From Rahnella rivi (GTDB lineage: Bacteria > Pseudomonadota > Gammaproteobacteria > Enterobacterales > Enterobacteriaceae), in contig NZ_JAFMOX010000067.1 of NCBI RefSeq assembly GCF_019049655.1, forward strand, positions 1 through 64,000: a stretch of DNA of 64,000 nt. Direction: 5' to 3'. The position numbers were made by a program, and so were the translations under genes. This document shows positions 1 through 8,676 of this stretch, in pieces. Position 1 is the stretch's first letter. Each line of letters starts with the position of its first letter. A model generated the notes under the pieces. That model had not been told where the DNA came from and did no database searches. It saw only the letters and a list, made by a program, of their open reading frames with translations.

Positions 1-164
1 CACCAACTGAATTTAAAACCTTAACTTACCTGAAAAGAATACCATTCGAGTTTATAAAAATAACCCTTGAATATGATAAATAATTTCGCCTTTAAAAAAG
101 TCACTGCGCAAAATTACTATATTGATTATGTTTATAAACAATGCATTGGATATTAATCACTGGA

Positions 165-201
165 CGAATTACGCAGCCTGTAAATCCGGCTGCGTAATTC
201 G
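165..201. repeat. 14-bp perfect inverted repeat
   Basis: The arms at 165-178 and 188-201 are perfectly complementary (core GAATTACGCAGCC) around a 9-nt loop. It lies just past the 3' end of the VOC gene, which reads toward it on the minus strand. Neither side has a clear T-tract, so it may be a weak terminator or an RNA-stabilising hairpin. The rest of 1-243 is AT-rich and I see no gene in it. Confidence 0.5.
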
Positions 202-243
202 CTATCCTGTTCGTTTATTTCAATGATTAACCTGGAGAGGTCA

Positions 244-678
244 TTACAAGGCCGGTTTAGTTTCAATCAGATAACCGATTTCCTGCCCGTAAGAGAGTTC
301 AAGCGTATTGCCATCGGGGTCATCGAGAAATGCCCAGTAGCCGACCGGTGCACCGGAATCCGTCGGCTCCTGACGCAGAACGCCCGCAGCGCGTGCCTCG
401 GTCAGTCTGGCATCCATCGCTTCTCTGGAAGCGCAGGCGACACCGAGGTGACCGAACGGGCCGAGTCGGGTATCGGTGTTTTCAGGGTCTTCGGCCAGCA
501 CGATGGCAAAATGGCGGGTCATGTCGCTGAGCCATGCCACGGGTCTGGCATCCGTGCCCCGCTCGCCGCGCCGGTGGATGACTTTCATGTCGGCAAACTG
601 TTGGTAGAACCTGATGCTGGCATCAAGATCTTTCACCGCAAAAGCAATGTGACTCAAACCGATATCGTTGTTTTCCAT
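244..678 (-). CDS. VOC family (glyoxalase/bleomycin-resistance fold) protein
   Basis: A 144-residue single-domain protein of the vicinal oxygen chelate superfamily. It opens with a beta strand containing SHIAFAVKDL and ends with the DPDGNTLELSY motif. Likely metal ligands are His10, His77 (GHLGVAC) and Glu127, matching the His/His/Glu pattern of glyoxalase-I-like enzymes, which act as dimers on a divalent metal. The substrate cannot be read from the sequence; lactoylglutathione lyase, dioxygenase and fosfomycin-type activities share this fold. A GGGAGAAGT-type Shine-Dalgarno precedes the ATG. It lies about 50 bp downstream of dusC on the same strand and could be cotranscribed with it. Confidence 0.8.
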   Translation of the reverse strand: MENNDIGLSHIAFAVKDLDASIRFYQQFADMKVIHRRGERGTDARPVAWLSDMTRHFAIVLAEDPENTDTRLGPFGHLGVACASREAMDARLTEARAAGVLRQEPTDSGAPVGYWAFLDDPDGNTLELSYGQEIGYLIETKPAL

Positions 679-729
679 GATACTTCTCCCTATTTAAGCG
701 TTGCCGCGCGGAGAAGTCATGGAGTGACA

Positions 730-1659
730 CTACCGGTTAATGCGTTCGGCAATGTCCTTCGACGTCTTCAGCACGCGCACTTCAGTAAATAACTCCGAGG
801 CTTCGTCGTACTCTTTTCGCAAATATCCCAGCCACTGTTTGATGCGCGCCACGTGATACAAGCCGGTATCGCCCTGCTTTTCAAGACGGGTATATTTTTG
901 CAACAGCGTCATCACATCCGGCCACGGCATACGCGGTTCGTTGTATTTCACCATCCGGCTGAGATTGGGAAGATTCAGTGCGCCGCGCCCCAGCATCACC
1001 GCATCGCAACCGGTGGTTTGCATACAGGCCTGAGCGCTGGCGTAATCCCAGATTTCGCCGTTGGCGATAACAGGAATACTCAGCCGCTGACGAATTTCGC
1101 CAATCGCCTGCCAGTTGATACGCTCCGCTTTATAGCCGTCTTCTTTGGTGCGCCCGTGCACGGCCAGTTCGGTCGCGCCCGCCTGTTGCACCGCATCGGC
1201 GATTTCGAAGCTGCGGTCCAGAGAATCCCAACCCAGCCGCACTTTCACGGTGACCGGCAGGTGCGCGGGAACCGCTGCGCGCATGGCTTTCGCGCCCTGA
1301 TAAATCAGCTCCGGATCTTTGAGCAAGGTCGCCCCGCCGCCGCTGCCGTTGACCATTTTCGATGGACAACCGCAGTTGAGATCGACGCCGTATGATCCAA
1401 GTTCGACGGCGCGCGCGGCATTTTCTGCCAGCCATTCAGGATATTGGCCGAGCAGCTGCACGCGAACCCGTGTACCGGAAGGCGTGCGGCTGTCGTGATG
1501 TAATTCGGGGCACAGACGATGGAAGACTTTGGCGGGCAGCAGTTGATCGACCACACGCACAAACTCAGTGATGCACAAATCGTAGTCGTTCACTTCGGTG
1601 AGAAGTTCACGAACCAGGGGATCAAGTACACCTTCCATCGGAGCCAGTAATACGCGCAT
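730..1659 (-). CDS. dusC: tRNA-dihydrouridine(16) synthase
   Basis: A 309-residue flavoenzyme that reduces uridine to dihydrouridine in the tRNA D-loop; the DusC subfamily acts on U16. It has the FMN-binding TIM barrel, beginning LLAPMEGV. The family motif DLNCGCPS at about residues 93-100 contains the catalytic Cys98, and HGRTKEDGY and ANGEIWD are also typical. The C-terminal helical tRNA-binding domain follows (IKQWLGYLR). Length and sequence fit DusC better than DusA or DusB. The start ATG is supported by conservation of the MRVLLAPMEG beginning. No Dus genes neighbour this locus in E. coli, so the gene order at this edge differs from E. coli. Confidence 0.9.
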   Translation of the reverse strand: MRVLLAPMEGVLDPLVRELLTEVNDYDLCITEFVRVVDQLLPAKVFHRLCPELHHDSRTPSGTRVRVQLLGQYPEWLAENAARAVELGSYGVDLNCGCPSKMVNGSGGGATLLKDPELIYQGAKAMRAAVPAHLPVTVKVRLGWDSLDRSFEIADAVQQAGATELAVHGRTKEDGYKAERINWQAIGEIRQRLSIPVIANGEIWDYASAQACMQTTGCDAVMLGRGALNLPNLSRMVKYNEPRMPWPDVMTLLQKYTRLEKQGDTGLYHVARIKQWLGYLRKEYDEASELFTEVRVLKTSKDIAERINR

Positions 1660-1717
1660 TGCAGTTCAACCCTTAAAAATGACGCGCAAGAGTAACGCAA
1701 GGCCCGTCTTCCGGCAA

Positions 1718-3163
1718 TTACCCCTGTGATAAATCGCGGTCAAGGTGCGTCTGCGTGGCACTCTGCACCTGCCGCGCCTTCACCGAACGCCAGGCAATCC
1801 ACACGGCCAGCAAAGCGGGAACAGCGAACAGCAGGAACATCCAGAACGCGGCGCTGGACGCACCGGCATCGCCCTGATTCACCCCGGCAAAGTTCGCCAC
1901 GGTGCCCGCCAGTGCGGCCCCCAGCGCGGCGGCGAACGACTGCACCACGGTTATCGATGCACCGGCTTTTTCGCGATCCTCTTCAGGAGCCTGTTGCAGC
2001 ACGCGGGTCAGCAGATGCGGCCAGCCCAGACCGATCCCGAATCCGGCCAGCGTCAGGCCAAGCACCACACCGCTGATATTCAGCCACGGCATCCCGAAAG
2101 CCACCGGCACCGTGAACAGCAATAACAGCAAACCGGCGGCCAGAATCAGCGGCCCCGAGATAATGGCGTTATCGGCGCGACGCCCCGTCCAGCCTGAGCT
2201 GGCCACTTCACTGAGCGTCCAGCCCGCGGCGGCGGCGGCAGTAATGTACCCGGCGGCCAGCGGCGTCTGGCCGTGCAGATGTTGCAGCAAATAAGGCACG
2301 AAGAGTTCGCAGCCAAGACCGATAATCAGTAACGTCATCACCAGATATAAACCGTACAGCGGCGATGAAGTACGCAGCGCATCACGCGGTAACAACCGGA
2401 CATCGGCGGTAAATTCCCGGTGACGCAGAATCAGCATCATCAGGACCGCAACCCCAAATCCGAGAAGATTAACCAGGCCGTGCGTGGACAAACTACCCGC
2501 AGACACCACCAGCACCGCGCCAGTCAGCAACGCCAGTTGCATCAGCGGCAGCGGTTCTTGCGGTTGTTTCACCCGCTGAGATTTTGGTAAAAGCCGCCAG
2601 ACCCAAAAACCGAACAACGATGTCAGCGGCAGCAGCAAACCAAATGCCCAGCGCCAGGCGTGCAGCTCCGCAAAAATCCCGCCAATCGCCGGGCCCACCA
2701 GCGTGGCAATCCCCCACATCGCGGAAATCAGCGCCATCGCGCGCGGCCAGAGGGATTCCTTAAACAGAAGATTGATCATCGCGTAGGAAAGCGCGAACAG
2801 GAATCCGCCTCCGAGCCCCTGTAACGCCCGCCCCAGCAGCAGCACCGGCATGCTCGGCGCCACCGTACAAATGGCCGCTCCGGCGATAAAAATCGCGGTG
2901 GCGGTGAGATAGCTGCCGCGTGGCCCGGCGGTGCGCATCAGCCGGGCAGATAACGCGGAGCCGAGGATCGAACACACCACATACAGCGTGGTATTCCACG
3001 CATACCACGCCAGCCCGCCGATATCCTGCACGACGGACGGTAAAATCGTGATCACGATGTAACTGTTGGTGGCGTAAAGCGCGACTCCGGCGCTCAGGGT
3101 AATGGCACTTCCCCGGTTTTCCGCGCTGAATAAATCCGACCATCCGCTCTGACTTTCCGACAT
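1718..3163 (-). CDS. MFS transporter (drug/solute exporter type)
   Basis: A 481-residue inner-membrane protein with roughly 12-14 hydrophobic segments. The family loop between TM2 and TM3 is recognisable as SARLMRTAGPRG, and GRALQGLGGGF is a motif of proton-driven exporters. The specificity is not readable. I chose the ATG at 3163 (MSESQSGW...), preceded by a purine-rich stretch; an in-frame start 12 codons upstream would add a polar segment with no better ribosome site. It is divergent from the cysteine-cluster regulator at 3284, with about 120 bp between, which is the usual layout of an exporter and its own regulator. Its being under that regulator is an inference. Confidence 0.8.
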   Translation of the reverse strand: MSESQSGWSDLFSAENRGSAITLSAGVALYATNSYIVITILPSVVQDIGGLAWYAWNTTLYVVCSILGSALSARLMRTAGPRGSYLTATAIFIAGAAICTVAPSMPVLLLGRALQGLGGGFLFALSYAMINLLFKESLWPRAMALISAMWGIATLVGPAIGGIFAELHAWRWAFGLLLPLTSLFGFWVWRLLPKSQRVKQPQEPLPLMQLALLTGAVLVVSAGSLSTHGLVNLLGFGVAVLMMLILRHREFTADVRLLPRDALRTSSPLYGLYLVMTLLIIGLGCELFVPYLLQHLHGQTPLAAGYITAAAAAGWTLSEVASSGWTGRRADNAIISGPLILAAGLLLLLFTVPVAFGMPWLNISGVVLGLTLAGFGIGLGWPHLLTRVLQQAPEEDREKAGASITVVQSFAAALGAALAGTVANFAGVNQGDAGASSAAFWMFLLFAVPALLAVWIAWRSVKARQVQSATQTHLDRDLSQG

Positions 3164-3283
3164 TTCTCTGCATCCCTTTGGTTTGTGCTGTCCACGCATT
3201 GAAGCATGTTGTGGTTATGGTATGATTAAAACAAGAAATCACTTGGAATATGTTTTACGTAATCTAGAACCCGGCGAGGTAAT

Positions 3284-3934
3284 ATGTCAAGCAGTGACTT
3301 GGAAAATAACAATCTGGTCAGGCACAGCGTGGCTGAACGCATCCTGACGTTGCTCAAAACCCGCGGGGAATTACAGGCCAGCGACGCCGGTCATCTGTTA
3401 GGCACCAGCGGCGAAGCGGCGAGGCAGCAGTTTGTCAAACTGGCGAAAGAAGGTCTGGTGGAAGCTAAATCTGTCTCGCAGGGCGTCGGGCGTCCGGCAC
3501 AGTTCTGGCAACTTACCGCACAGGGACATGCACATTTCCCCGATGCACACGCCGATCTGACTGTACAACTGTTACAGCTTATCCGCACTTCTTTGGGTGA
3601 TTCTGCGCTGGATCAGTTGATCACCTCGCGGGAAAATCTGACGCAGGATAATTACCAGCTGGCGATGAACGGGGCGAATTCACTGGAGGAAAGACTGCAA
3701 AGGCTGACGGAGATCCGCACCCGTGAAGGGTATATGGCGGACTGGACGCTGCAGGATGACGGCAGTTATCTGTTTGTCGAAAACCACTGTCCGATTTGTG
3801 CCGCGGCCGCGACCTGTCAGGGATTCTGCCGGGCCGAACGTGACGTATTCAGCAACGTGCTTTGCGCCAGCGTCGAACGCACCGAGCATATTTTGCAGGG
3901 TGCACGCCGTTGTGCGTATGTGATCACCCCCTGA
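3284..3934 (+). CDS. HTH transcriptional regulator with C-terminal cysteine cluster (SufR-like)
   Basis: A 216-residue regulator. Residues 13-80 form a winged helix-turn-helix of the DeoR/ArsR type (VAERILTLLKTRGEL, GEAARQQFVKLAKEGLV, then the GVGRPAQFW wing). The C-terminal part holds Cys169, 172, 178, 182, 194 and 210. The Cys169-x12-Cys182 spacing and the ending EHILQGARRCAY resemble SufR-type regulators, which bind an iron-sulfur cluster. The ATG follows a GAGG ribosome site. It is divergent from the MFS exporter. By analogy it may sense iron-sulfur status, redox or nitric oxide; that is inference. It is not the enterobacterial IscR, which has a different fold. Confidence 0.75.
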   Translation: MSSSDLENNNLVRHSVAERILTLLKTRGELQASDAGHLLGTSGEAARQQFVKLAKEGLVEAKSVSQGVGRPAQFWQLTAQGHAHFPDAHADLTVQLLQLIRTSLGDSALDQLITSRENLTQDNYQLAMNGANSLEERLQRLTEIRTREGYMADWTLQDDGSYLFVENHCPICAAAATCQGFCRAERDVFSNVLCASVERTEHILQGARRCAYVITP

Positions 3935-3960
3935 CGGCAGGCGCTTAACGAAAAACAGGC

Positions 3961-3992
3961 AAAAAAAAACCGCCTTCATGGAAGGCGGTTTA
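3961..3992. terminator. Bidirectional intrinsic terminator
   Basis: A GC-rich stem (AACCGCCTTC / GAAGGCGGTT, 3-nt loop) with a run of nine A on the left. It gives a strong U-tract for minus-strand rhlE and a weaker one for the plus-strand regulator. Confidence 0.85.
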
Positions 3993-4013
3993 GCATCGGA
4001 CTGTCGGGGAGCG

Positions 4014-5411
4014 TTACTTGTTGCCGCTGCCCGCAGGACCGCTGCGACGCTGGCCTGCATGTGCAGGACGCGCACGGGCCGGACGGTTTTCACCGGAGCC
4101 ACGGTTTTCAGAAGTACCGCTGCGCGCGCTGCTGCCGCCCGGACGCGGAGCGCCAGAACGTGGAGCACCGGAGCGCGGTGCGCCCGGACGCTGGCCCTGA
4201 CGTGGTGCGCCACGACCGCCGCCGCCGCCACTGCCCTGACGACCATTGATGATCGGCTCAGCTTTGATGCTTGGGTCTGGTTCATAACCTGGCAGTGCGA
4301 CACGCGGAATTTCACGCTTGAGCAGACGCTCGATGTCACGCAGCAGTTTATGTTCGTCTACGCACACCAGAGACACCGCTTCACCGGTGGCTTCTGCACG
4401 GCCTGTACGGCCGATACGGTGAACGTAATCTTCCGGTACGTTTGGCAGTTCATAGTTCACGACGTGCGGCAGCATATCGATATCCAGGCCACGTGCCGCG
4501 ATATCTGTCGCAACCAGTACGCGTACTGAGCCGGCTTTGAAATCGGCCAGTGCGCGGGTACGGGCGCCCTGACTTTTGTTGCCGTGAATCGCTGCGGCAG
4601 TGATGCCGTCTTTATTCAGCTGTTCGGCCAGATGGTTTGCACCGTGTTTAGTACGGTTGAACACCAGCACCTGTTTCCAGTCGCCTTCGCCGATCATCTG
4701 TGACAGCAGTTCTCTTTTGCGTTTCTTATCAACAAAGTGAACCGTTTGATCAATTTGCTCTGACGCGGTATTACGGCGTGCCACTTCGACAGAGGCCGGG
4801 TTGGTCAGCAGTTTGCTCGCCAGCCCTTTGATCTCATCAGAGAAAGTGGCGGAGAACAGCAGGTTCTGACGCTTGGCAGGCAGTTTGGCCAGCACGCGAC
4901 GGATGTCGTGAATGAAGCCCATGTCCAGCATGCGGTCGGCTTCATCGAGCACCAGAATTTCAACCTGAGATAAATCAACAGCACGCTGATGTTCCAGATC
5001 CAGTAAACGGCCCGGCGTTGCGATCAGCACATCCACACCACCGCGCAGTTTCAGCATCTGCGGGTTGATGCTCACACCCCCAAATACCACCATCGAACGC
5101 AAGGTCAGGTATTTGCTGTAAGCCTGGACGTTTTCACCGATCTGCGCCGCGAGTTCACGGGTCGGGGTCAGGATCAGCGCACGAACCGGGCGACGTCCTT
5201 TGAATTGCGCATTGGTATGGCTCAGCATATTCAGCAGCGGCAGAGTAAAACCAGCGGTTTTACCGGTACCGGTCTGCGCGCTGGCCATCAGGTCACGACC
5301 CTGCAACACAACAGGAATAGCCTGACGCTGGATAGGCGTAGGTTCGCGATAGCCCTGTTCTTCAACAGCACGCAAAATTTCGGCACTTAAGCCGAGGGAA
5401 TCAAATGACAT
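4014..5411 (-). CDS. rhlE: ATP-dependent RNA helicase, DEAD-box family
   Basis: A 465-residue DEAD-box helicase that remodels RNA, with known roles in ribosome assembly. Motifs run in order: PTPIQ Q-motif near 25-28, AQTGTGKT at 45-52, PTRELA, DEAD at 156-159, SAT at 187-189 and HRIGRTGR at 331-338. From about residue 390 the tail is rich in Gly, Arg and Pro, with repeated GAPRSGAPR units, typical of the RhlE RNA-binding extension. The open frame continues 66 codons upstream, but I start at the ATG at 5411 (MSFDSLGL), the family start, which has a GGAG about 10 nt upstream. It is transcribed toward the terminator at 3961. Confidence 0.93.
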   Translation of the reverse strand: MSFDSLGLSAEILRAVEEQGYREPTPIQRQAIPVVLQGRDLMASAQTGTGKTAGFTLPLLNMLSHTNAQFKGRRPVRALILTPTRELAAQIGENVQAYSKYLTLRSMVVFGGVSINPQMLKLRGGVDVLIATPGRLLDLEHQRAVDLSQVEILVLDEADRMLDMGFIHDIRRVLAKLPAKRQNLLFSATFSDEIKGLASKLLTNPASVEVARRNTASEQIDQTVHFVDKKRKRELLSQMIGEGDWKQVLVFNRTKHGANHLAEQLNKDGITAAAIHGNKSQGARTRALADFKAGSVRVLVATDIAARGLDIDMLPHVVNYELPNVPEDYVHRIGRTGRAEATGEAVSLVCVDEHKLLRDIERLLKREIPRVALPGYEPDPSIKAEPIINGRQGSGGGGGRGAPRQGQRPGAPRSGAPRSGAPRPGGSSARSGTSENRGSGENRPARARPAHAGQRRSGPAGSGNK

Positions 5412-5786
5412 ATAAGGAAAAGCTCCAGTCCACTCTAACCCGAACGGGGTTCGGTGCAGTTTCAAGAGTGGATGATCAGACGAGGCAAATGAGGCATTAC
5501 CACGAGGATTCGGCACAAACTGCAGTGCGCCAGTTGGGGCGATAATAGCACAGAACGCCGCTTCGCGTGAAATAATCTCCTTTTGGCTGTAACCAGTGAT
5601 GTCAGTCACAGACGCAGGTGAAATTATGTGACCGGATTTTCTACCGATATATCCAGAAACTTTGATACAGGATAATCAATTATTCACCTTATCAATACGT
5701 TCCCACTTTTTGAACTCCGCAGTGGGGATTAGCTTGCTATGCTGCTGAGAGTTCCCTTTCTCTGCTTAAGGCCGCACCGCAGCACC

Positions 5787-6992
5787 ATGGAAACCTGGAA
5801 AATAAATTTAATCTCCGTCTGGCTGGGGTGTTTTTTCACCGGCATGGCGATGAGTCAAATCCTGCCTTTTTTACCGCTTTATATCGAACAGCTGGGCGTC
5901 ACTTCTCACGAATCTCTGAGTTTATGGTCGGGTCTGGTCTTTAGCGGAACCTTTCTGGTTTCGGCGATTGTCGCGCCGTTATGGGGCAGCCTTGCCGACC
6001 GCAAAGGCCGCAAGCTGATGCTGCTGCGTGCGGCGCTCGGCATGGCTATCGTGATGATGTTGCAGGGTTTCGCCACCAACGTCTGGCAGTTGTTCATCCT
6101 GCGCACGCTGATGGGGCTGACGTCCGGCTACATTCCCAACGCCATGGCGCTGGTCGCCTCGCAGGTGCCACGCGATAAAAGTGGCTGGGCGCTGGGAACA
6201 CTGTCAACCGGTCAGGTTTCCGGGGTGATCATCGGCCCGTTGCTGGGCGGTTTTATGGCGGATCATCTCGGTTTGCGCACGGTGTTTTTCGTCACCAGCG
6301 GCATGCTGTTTATCAGTTTTCTGATCACGCTGTTTTTGATTAAAGAGCGCGTGGTACCGGTCACCAAAGCCAACCGGCTCAGCGGCAAAGCCGTCTTCAC
6401 CACGCTGCCCTATCCGTGGCTGATTGTCAGCCTGTTCGTGACTACCATGATGATCCAGTTAGCCAACGGGTCCATCAGCCCGATCCTCACCCTGTTTATC
6501 CGCGAACTCTCCTCGGACACCAGTAACATCGCCTTTATCAGCGGCGTGATTGCCGCCGTGCCGGGCGTTTCCGCCCTGATGGCCGCACCTAAGCTCGGCA
6601 AGCTCGGCGACCGCATTGGCGCGCACCGTATTCTGATCGCCGCCCTGGTCTTCTGTTTCATTCTGTTTTGTCTGATGGCGCTGATTAATACGCCGACGCA
6701 GCTGGGCATCCTGCGTTTCATGCTGGGTTTCGGCGATGGCGCACTGATGCCCGCCGTGCAGGCGTTGCTGGTGAAATACAGCAGCGATCAGGTGACCGGC
6801 CGGATATTCGGTTACAACCAGTCGTTCATGTACCTCGGCAATGTCATAGGCCCGCTGATTGGTTCAAGCGCCTCGGCGCTGCTCGGATTCCGCTGGGTGT
6901 TTATCGTCACAGCAATTCTGGTGCTGTTTAATACGGTTCAGGTGTGGTGGAGTTTTCGGCAGGTACCGACGGGGCGGATCAGAATACCCTAA
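5787..6992 (+). CDS. mdtG: Multidrug efflux MFS transporter
   Basis: A 401-residue, 12-TM inner-membrane transporter that resembles E. coli MdtG (YceE) along its whole length. The shared features are WLGCFFTGMAMSQI at the start, the loop motif GSLADRKGRK, QVPRDKSGWALGTLSTGQ and RIFGYNQSF. MdtG overexpression in E. coli confers fosfomycin and deoxycholate resistance. I place the start at METWKIN (5787); an upstream in-frame ATG at 5739 would add 16 unconserved residues. No strong ribosome site is visible for either, so the start is the least certain part. It is divergent from rhlE. Confidence 0.88.
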   Translation: METWKINLISVWLGCFFTGMAMSQILPFLPLYIEQLGVTSHESLSLWSGLVFSGTFLVSAIVAPLWGSLADRKGRKLMLLRAALGMAIVMMLQGFATNVWQLFILRTLMGLTSGYIPNAMALVASQVPRDKSGWALGTLSTGQVSGVIIGPLLGGFMADHLGLRTVFFVTSGMLFISFLITLFLIKERVVPVTKANRLSGKAVFTTLPYPWLIVSLFVTTMMIQLANGSISPILTLFIRELSSDTSNIAFISGVIAAVPGVSALMAAPKLGKLGDRIGAHRILIAALVFCFILFCLMALINTPTQLGILRFMLGFGDGALMPAVQALLVKYSSDQVTGRIFGYNQSFMYLGNVIGPLIGSSASALLGFRWVFIVTAILVLFNTVQVWWSFRQVPTGRIRIP

Positions 6993-7099
6993 CCGGGTAT
7001 CCGGGCGGGTTGGATCATTGGGAAAGGGGGGCTTGTTGGTTTAAAAATTTTCAGCTTTCTAAAAGTGTTCAAAGCCGCCCATGCCACGGCCATAGGCAT

Positions 7100-7136
7100 A
7101 AAAAAAGGGACACTTCTCAGTGTCCCTTTTTATTTT
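7100..7136. terminator. Bidirectional terminator between mdtG and ybhL
   Basis: A perfect stem (AAGGGACACT / AGTGTCCCTT) with A-run and T-run on the two sides, between convergent mdtG and ybhL. Confidence 0.9.
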
Positions 7137-7148
7137 CAATCAAAAACC

Positions 7149-7859
7149 TTAACGACGGTTGCCGAAAATACGCAGCAGCATCAGGAACAGGTTGATGAAA
7201 TCCAGATACAGCGTCAGCGCGCCAACAATCGAATATTTGCGGAAGTTATCGCGGTCGTCTGCGGACAGCTGCGCGCCCATATTTTTCAGCTTCTGGGTGT
7301 CATAGGCGGTCAGACCCACGAAGATCAGCACACCGGCGTAAGAGATGATGTTGGCAAGGCCAGAGCTTTTCAGCCACATGTTCACCAGTGACGCCAGAAC
7401 CAGACCAATCAGCGCCATGAACAACATGCTGCCGATACCGGTCAGGTCGCGCTTAGTCACGTAACCGTACGCACTCATCGCACCGAACATCCCGGCTGCC
7501 ACAATGAAGGTGCCGAAAATAGAGTCGCCGGTGTAAACCAGGAAAATACTGGAAAGCGTCAGGCCGGTCAGCGCCGAATACAGCATGAACAGGCCGGTCG
7601 CGACCGTGCCGCTCAGGCGATTCACCATGCCGGAAATCACGAAGACCAGCGCCAGCTGCGCGATGATCAGACCGAAGAAAGTAATCTGGCTTGAGAAAAC
7701 AAAACTCATTATTTTTTCAGAACCGGAAGCATACCAGGCCACAAATGCGGTCAGCAGCAAACCACAGAACATCCAGCCATAGACTTGCGCCATATAAGCC
7801 TGAATGCCGGTATTCGCGCGTTCAACAATTGAACCGTTACTGCGTGGATATCGATCCAT
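7149..7859 (-). CDS. ybhL: BAX inhibitor-1 (TMBIM) family membrane protein
   Basis: A 236-residue inner-membrane protein with about seven hydrophobic segments, close to E. coli YbhL. The start (MDRYPRSNGSIVERANTGIQ) is soluble. The conserved core includes YMAQVYGWM, FMLYSALTGLTLSSIF and the C-terminal GLTAYDTQKLK, whose Asp belongs to the pH-sensing di-aspartyl centre of BsYetJ-type homologues. Family members are implicated in proton-linked calcium leak; the bacterial role is poorly defined. It is monocistronic and lies downstream of moaE. Confidence 0.9.
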   Translation of the reverse strand: MDRYPRSNGSIVERANTGIQAYMAQVYGWMFCGLLLTAFVAWYASGSEKIMSFVFSSQITFFGLIIAQLALVFVISGMVNRLSGTVATGLFMLYSALTGLTLSSIFLVYTGDSIFGTFIVAAGMFGAMSAYGYVTKRDLTGIGSMLFMALIGLVLASLVNMWLKSSGLANIISYAGVLIFVGLTAYDTQKLKNMGAQLSADDRDNFRKYSIVGALTLYLDFINLFLMLLRIFGNRR

Positions 7860-7976
7860 GATGATTACCCTTTTGCATGGAGGACGAAAATGAGGCTGAA
7901 TCAGCCTCCCGATTTTTAAAGCGTATCACAGATAGACAGAAAAGCATGGACGGTCTGCATGCGGTTGAGGCGCGAT

Positions 7977-8429
7977 TTACCAGCGCGCGGCAGCGTCTTT
8001 ATCGCTGTCACGGGCATCCACCCAGCGGTCGCCCTCTTCCGTCGCTTCACGCTTCCAGAATGGCGCACGCGTTTTCAGATGATCCATAATAAATTCAGTG
8101 GCTTCAAACGCCATACTGCGATGCGCGCTGGTCACGCCGACGAACACGATTTCATCGCCCGGAAACATCGGGCCGATGCGGTGATAAACAGACACCCGTT
8201 GCAGCGGCCAGCGGCTGCGGGCTTCGGCGACAATCTCAGCCAGCGCTTTTTCGGTCATGCCAGGGTAATGCTCCAGCGTTAACGCGCTGACGTGATTACC
8301 CAGATTGTGATTGCGCACTTTGCCGGTAAAGGTCACCACGGCGCCATCTGCGTCAGATTGCGCCAGCCAGTTGTACTCGTCGCCGACGTTAAAACGGGCC
8401 GCATCGACGATAATTTTGGTCTGATCCAT
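7977..8429 (-). CDS. moaE: Molybdopterin synthase catalytic subunit
   Basis: A 150-residue large subunit of molybdopterin synthase. With thiocarboxylated MoaD it converts cyclic pyranopterin monophosphate to molybdopterin in the cytoplasm. Visible family motifs include GAVVTFTGKVRNHN, LEHYPGMTEKAL, the HRIGPMFPGDEIV segment and the C-terminal FWKREATEEGDRWV, whose Lys belongs to the active site. It is the last gene of moaABCDE and starts one base after the moaD stop, so it is translationally linked. Confidence 0.95.
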   Translation of the reverse strand: MDQTKIIVDAARFNVGDEYNWLAQSDADGAVVTFTGKVRNHNLGNHVSALTLEHYPGMTEKALAEIVAEARSRWPLQRVSVYHRIGPMFPGDEIVFVGVTSAHRSMAFEATEFIMDHLKTRAPFWKREATEEGDRWVDARDSDKDAAARW

Positions 8430-8430
8430 C

Positions 8431-8676
8431 TCAGCCTCCGGTCACCGGCGGGAAGAATGCCACTTCATCACCGGCTTTCAGCGGATGCGCCATGTCGGTC
8501 AGCGTCTGATTGACCGCCACCAGCAGTTTTCCCGATTCCAGCGCCAGCGCCCAGCGGTCGTCCCGCCCGGCAAGTGACTGACGTAAATCATTCACGGTCG
8601 GAAATTCCGCCGGCAGTTGCAGCGCAGAAGTGCCGATCAGTTCGCGCACCTGAGCGAAAAATAAAATGTCGATCAT
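8431..8676 (-). CDS. moaD: Molybdopterin synthase sulfur carrier subunit
   Basis: An 81-residue ubiquitin-fold protein ending in the diagnostic Gly-Gly (PPVTGG). That terminus is adenylated by MoeB and thiocarboxylated before giving sulfur to precursor Z in complex with MoaE. The body has the beta-grasp pattern (ILFFAQVRELIG, PLKAGDEVAFFPP). Its ATG overlaps the moaC stop by 4 nt (ATGA), indicating coupling inside the moa operon. Confidence 0.95.
   Translation of the reverse strand: MIDILFFAQVRELIGTSALQLPAEFPTVNDLRQSLAGRDDRWALALESGKLLVAVNQTLTDMAHPLKAGDEVAFFPPVTGG

Noticed and set aside
3680..4339. 219-codon minus-strand open frame over the 3' ends of the regulator and rhlE
   Set aside because: It crosses the terminator at 3961 and its Ala/Val/Arg-rich body is a frame shadow of the RhlE Gly/Arg tail.
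5412..5609. 66-codon N-terminal extension of rhlE
   Set aside because: It has no similarity to the family; the ATG at 5411 has a good ribosome site and the standard RhlE start.
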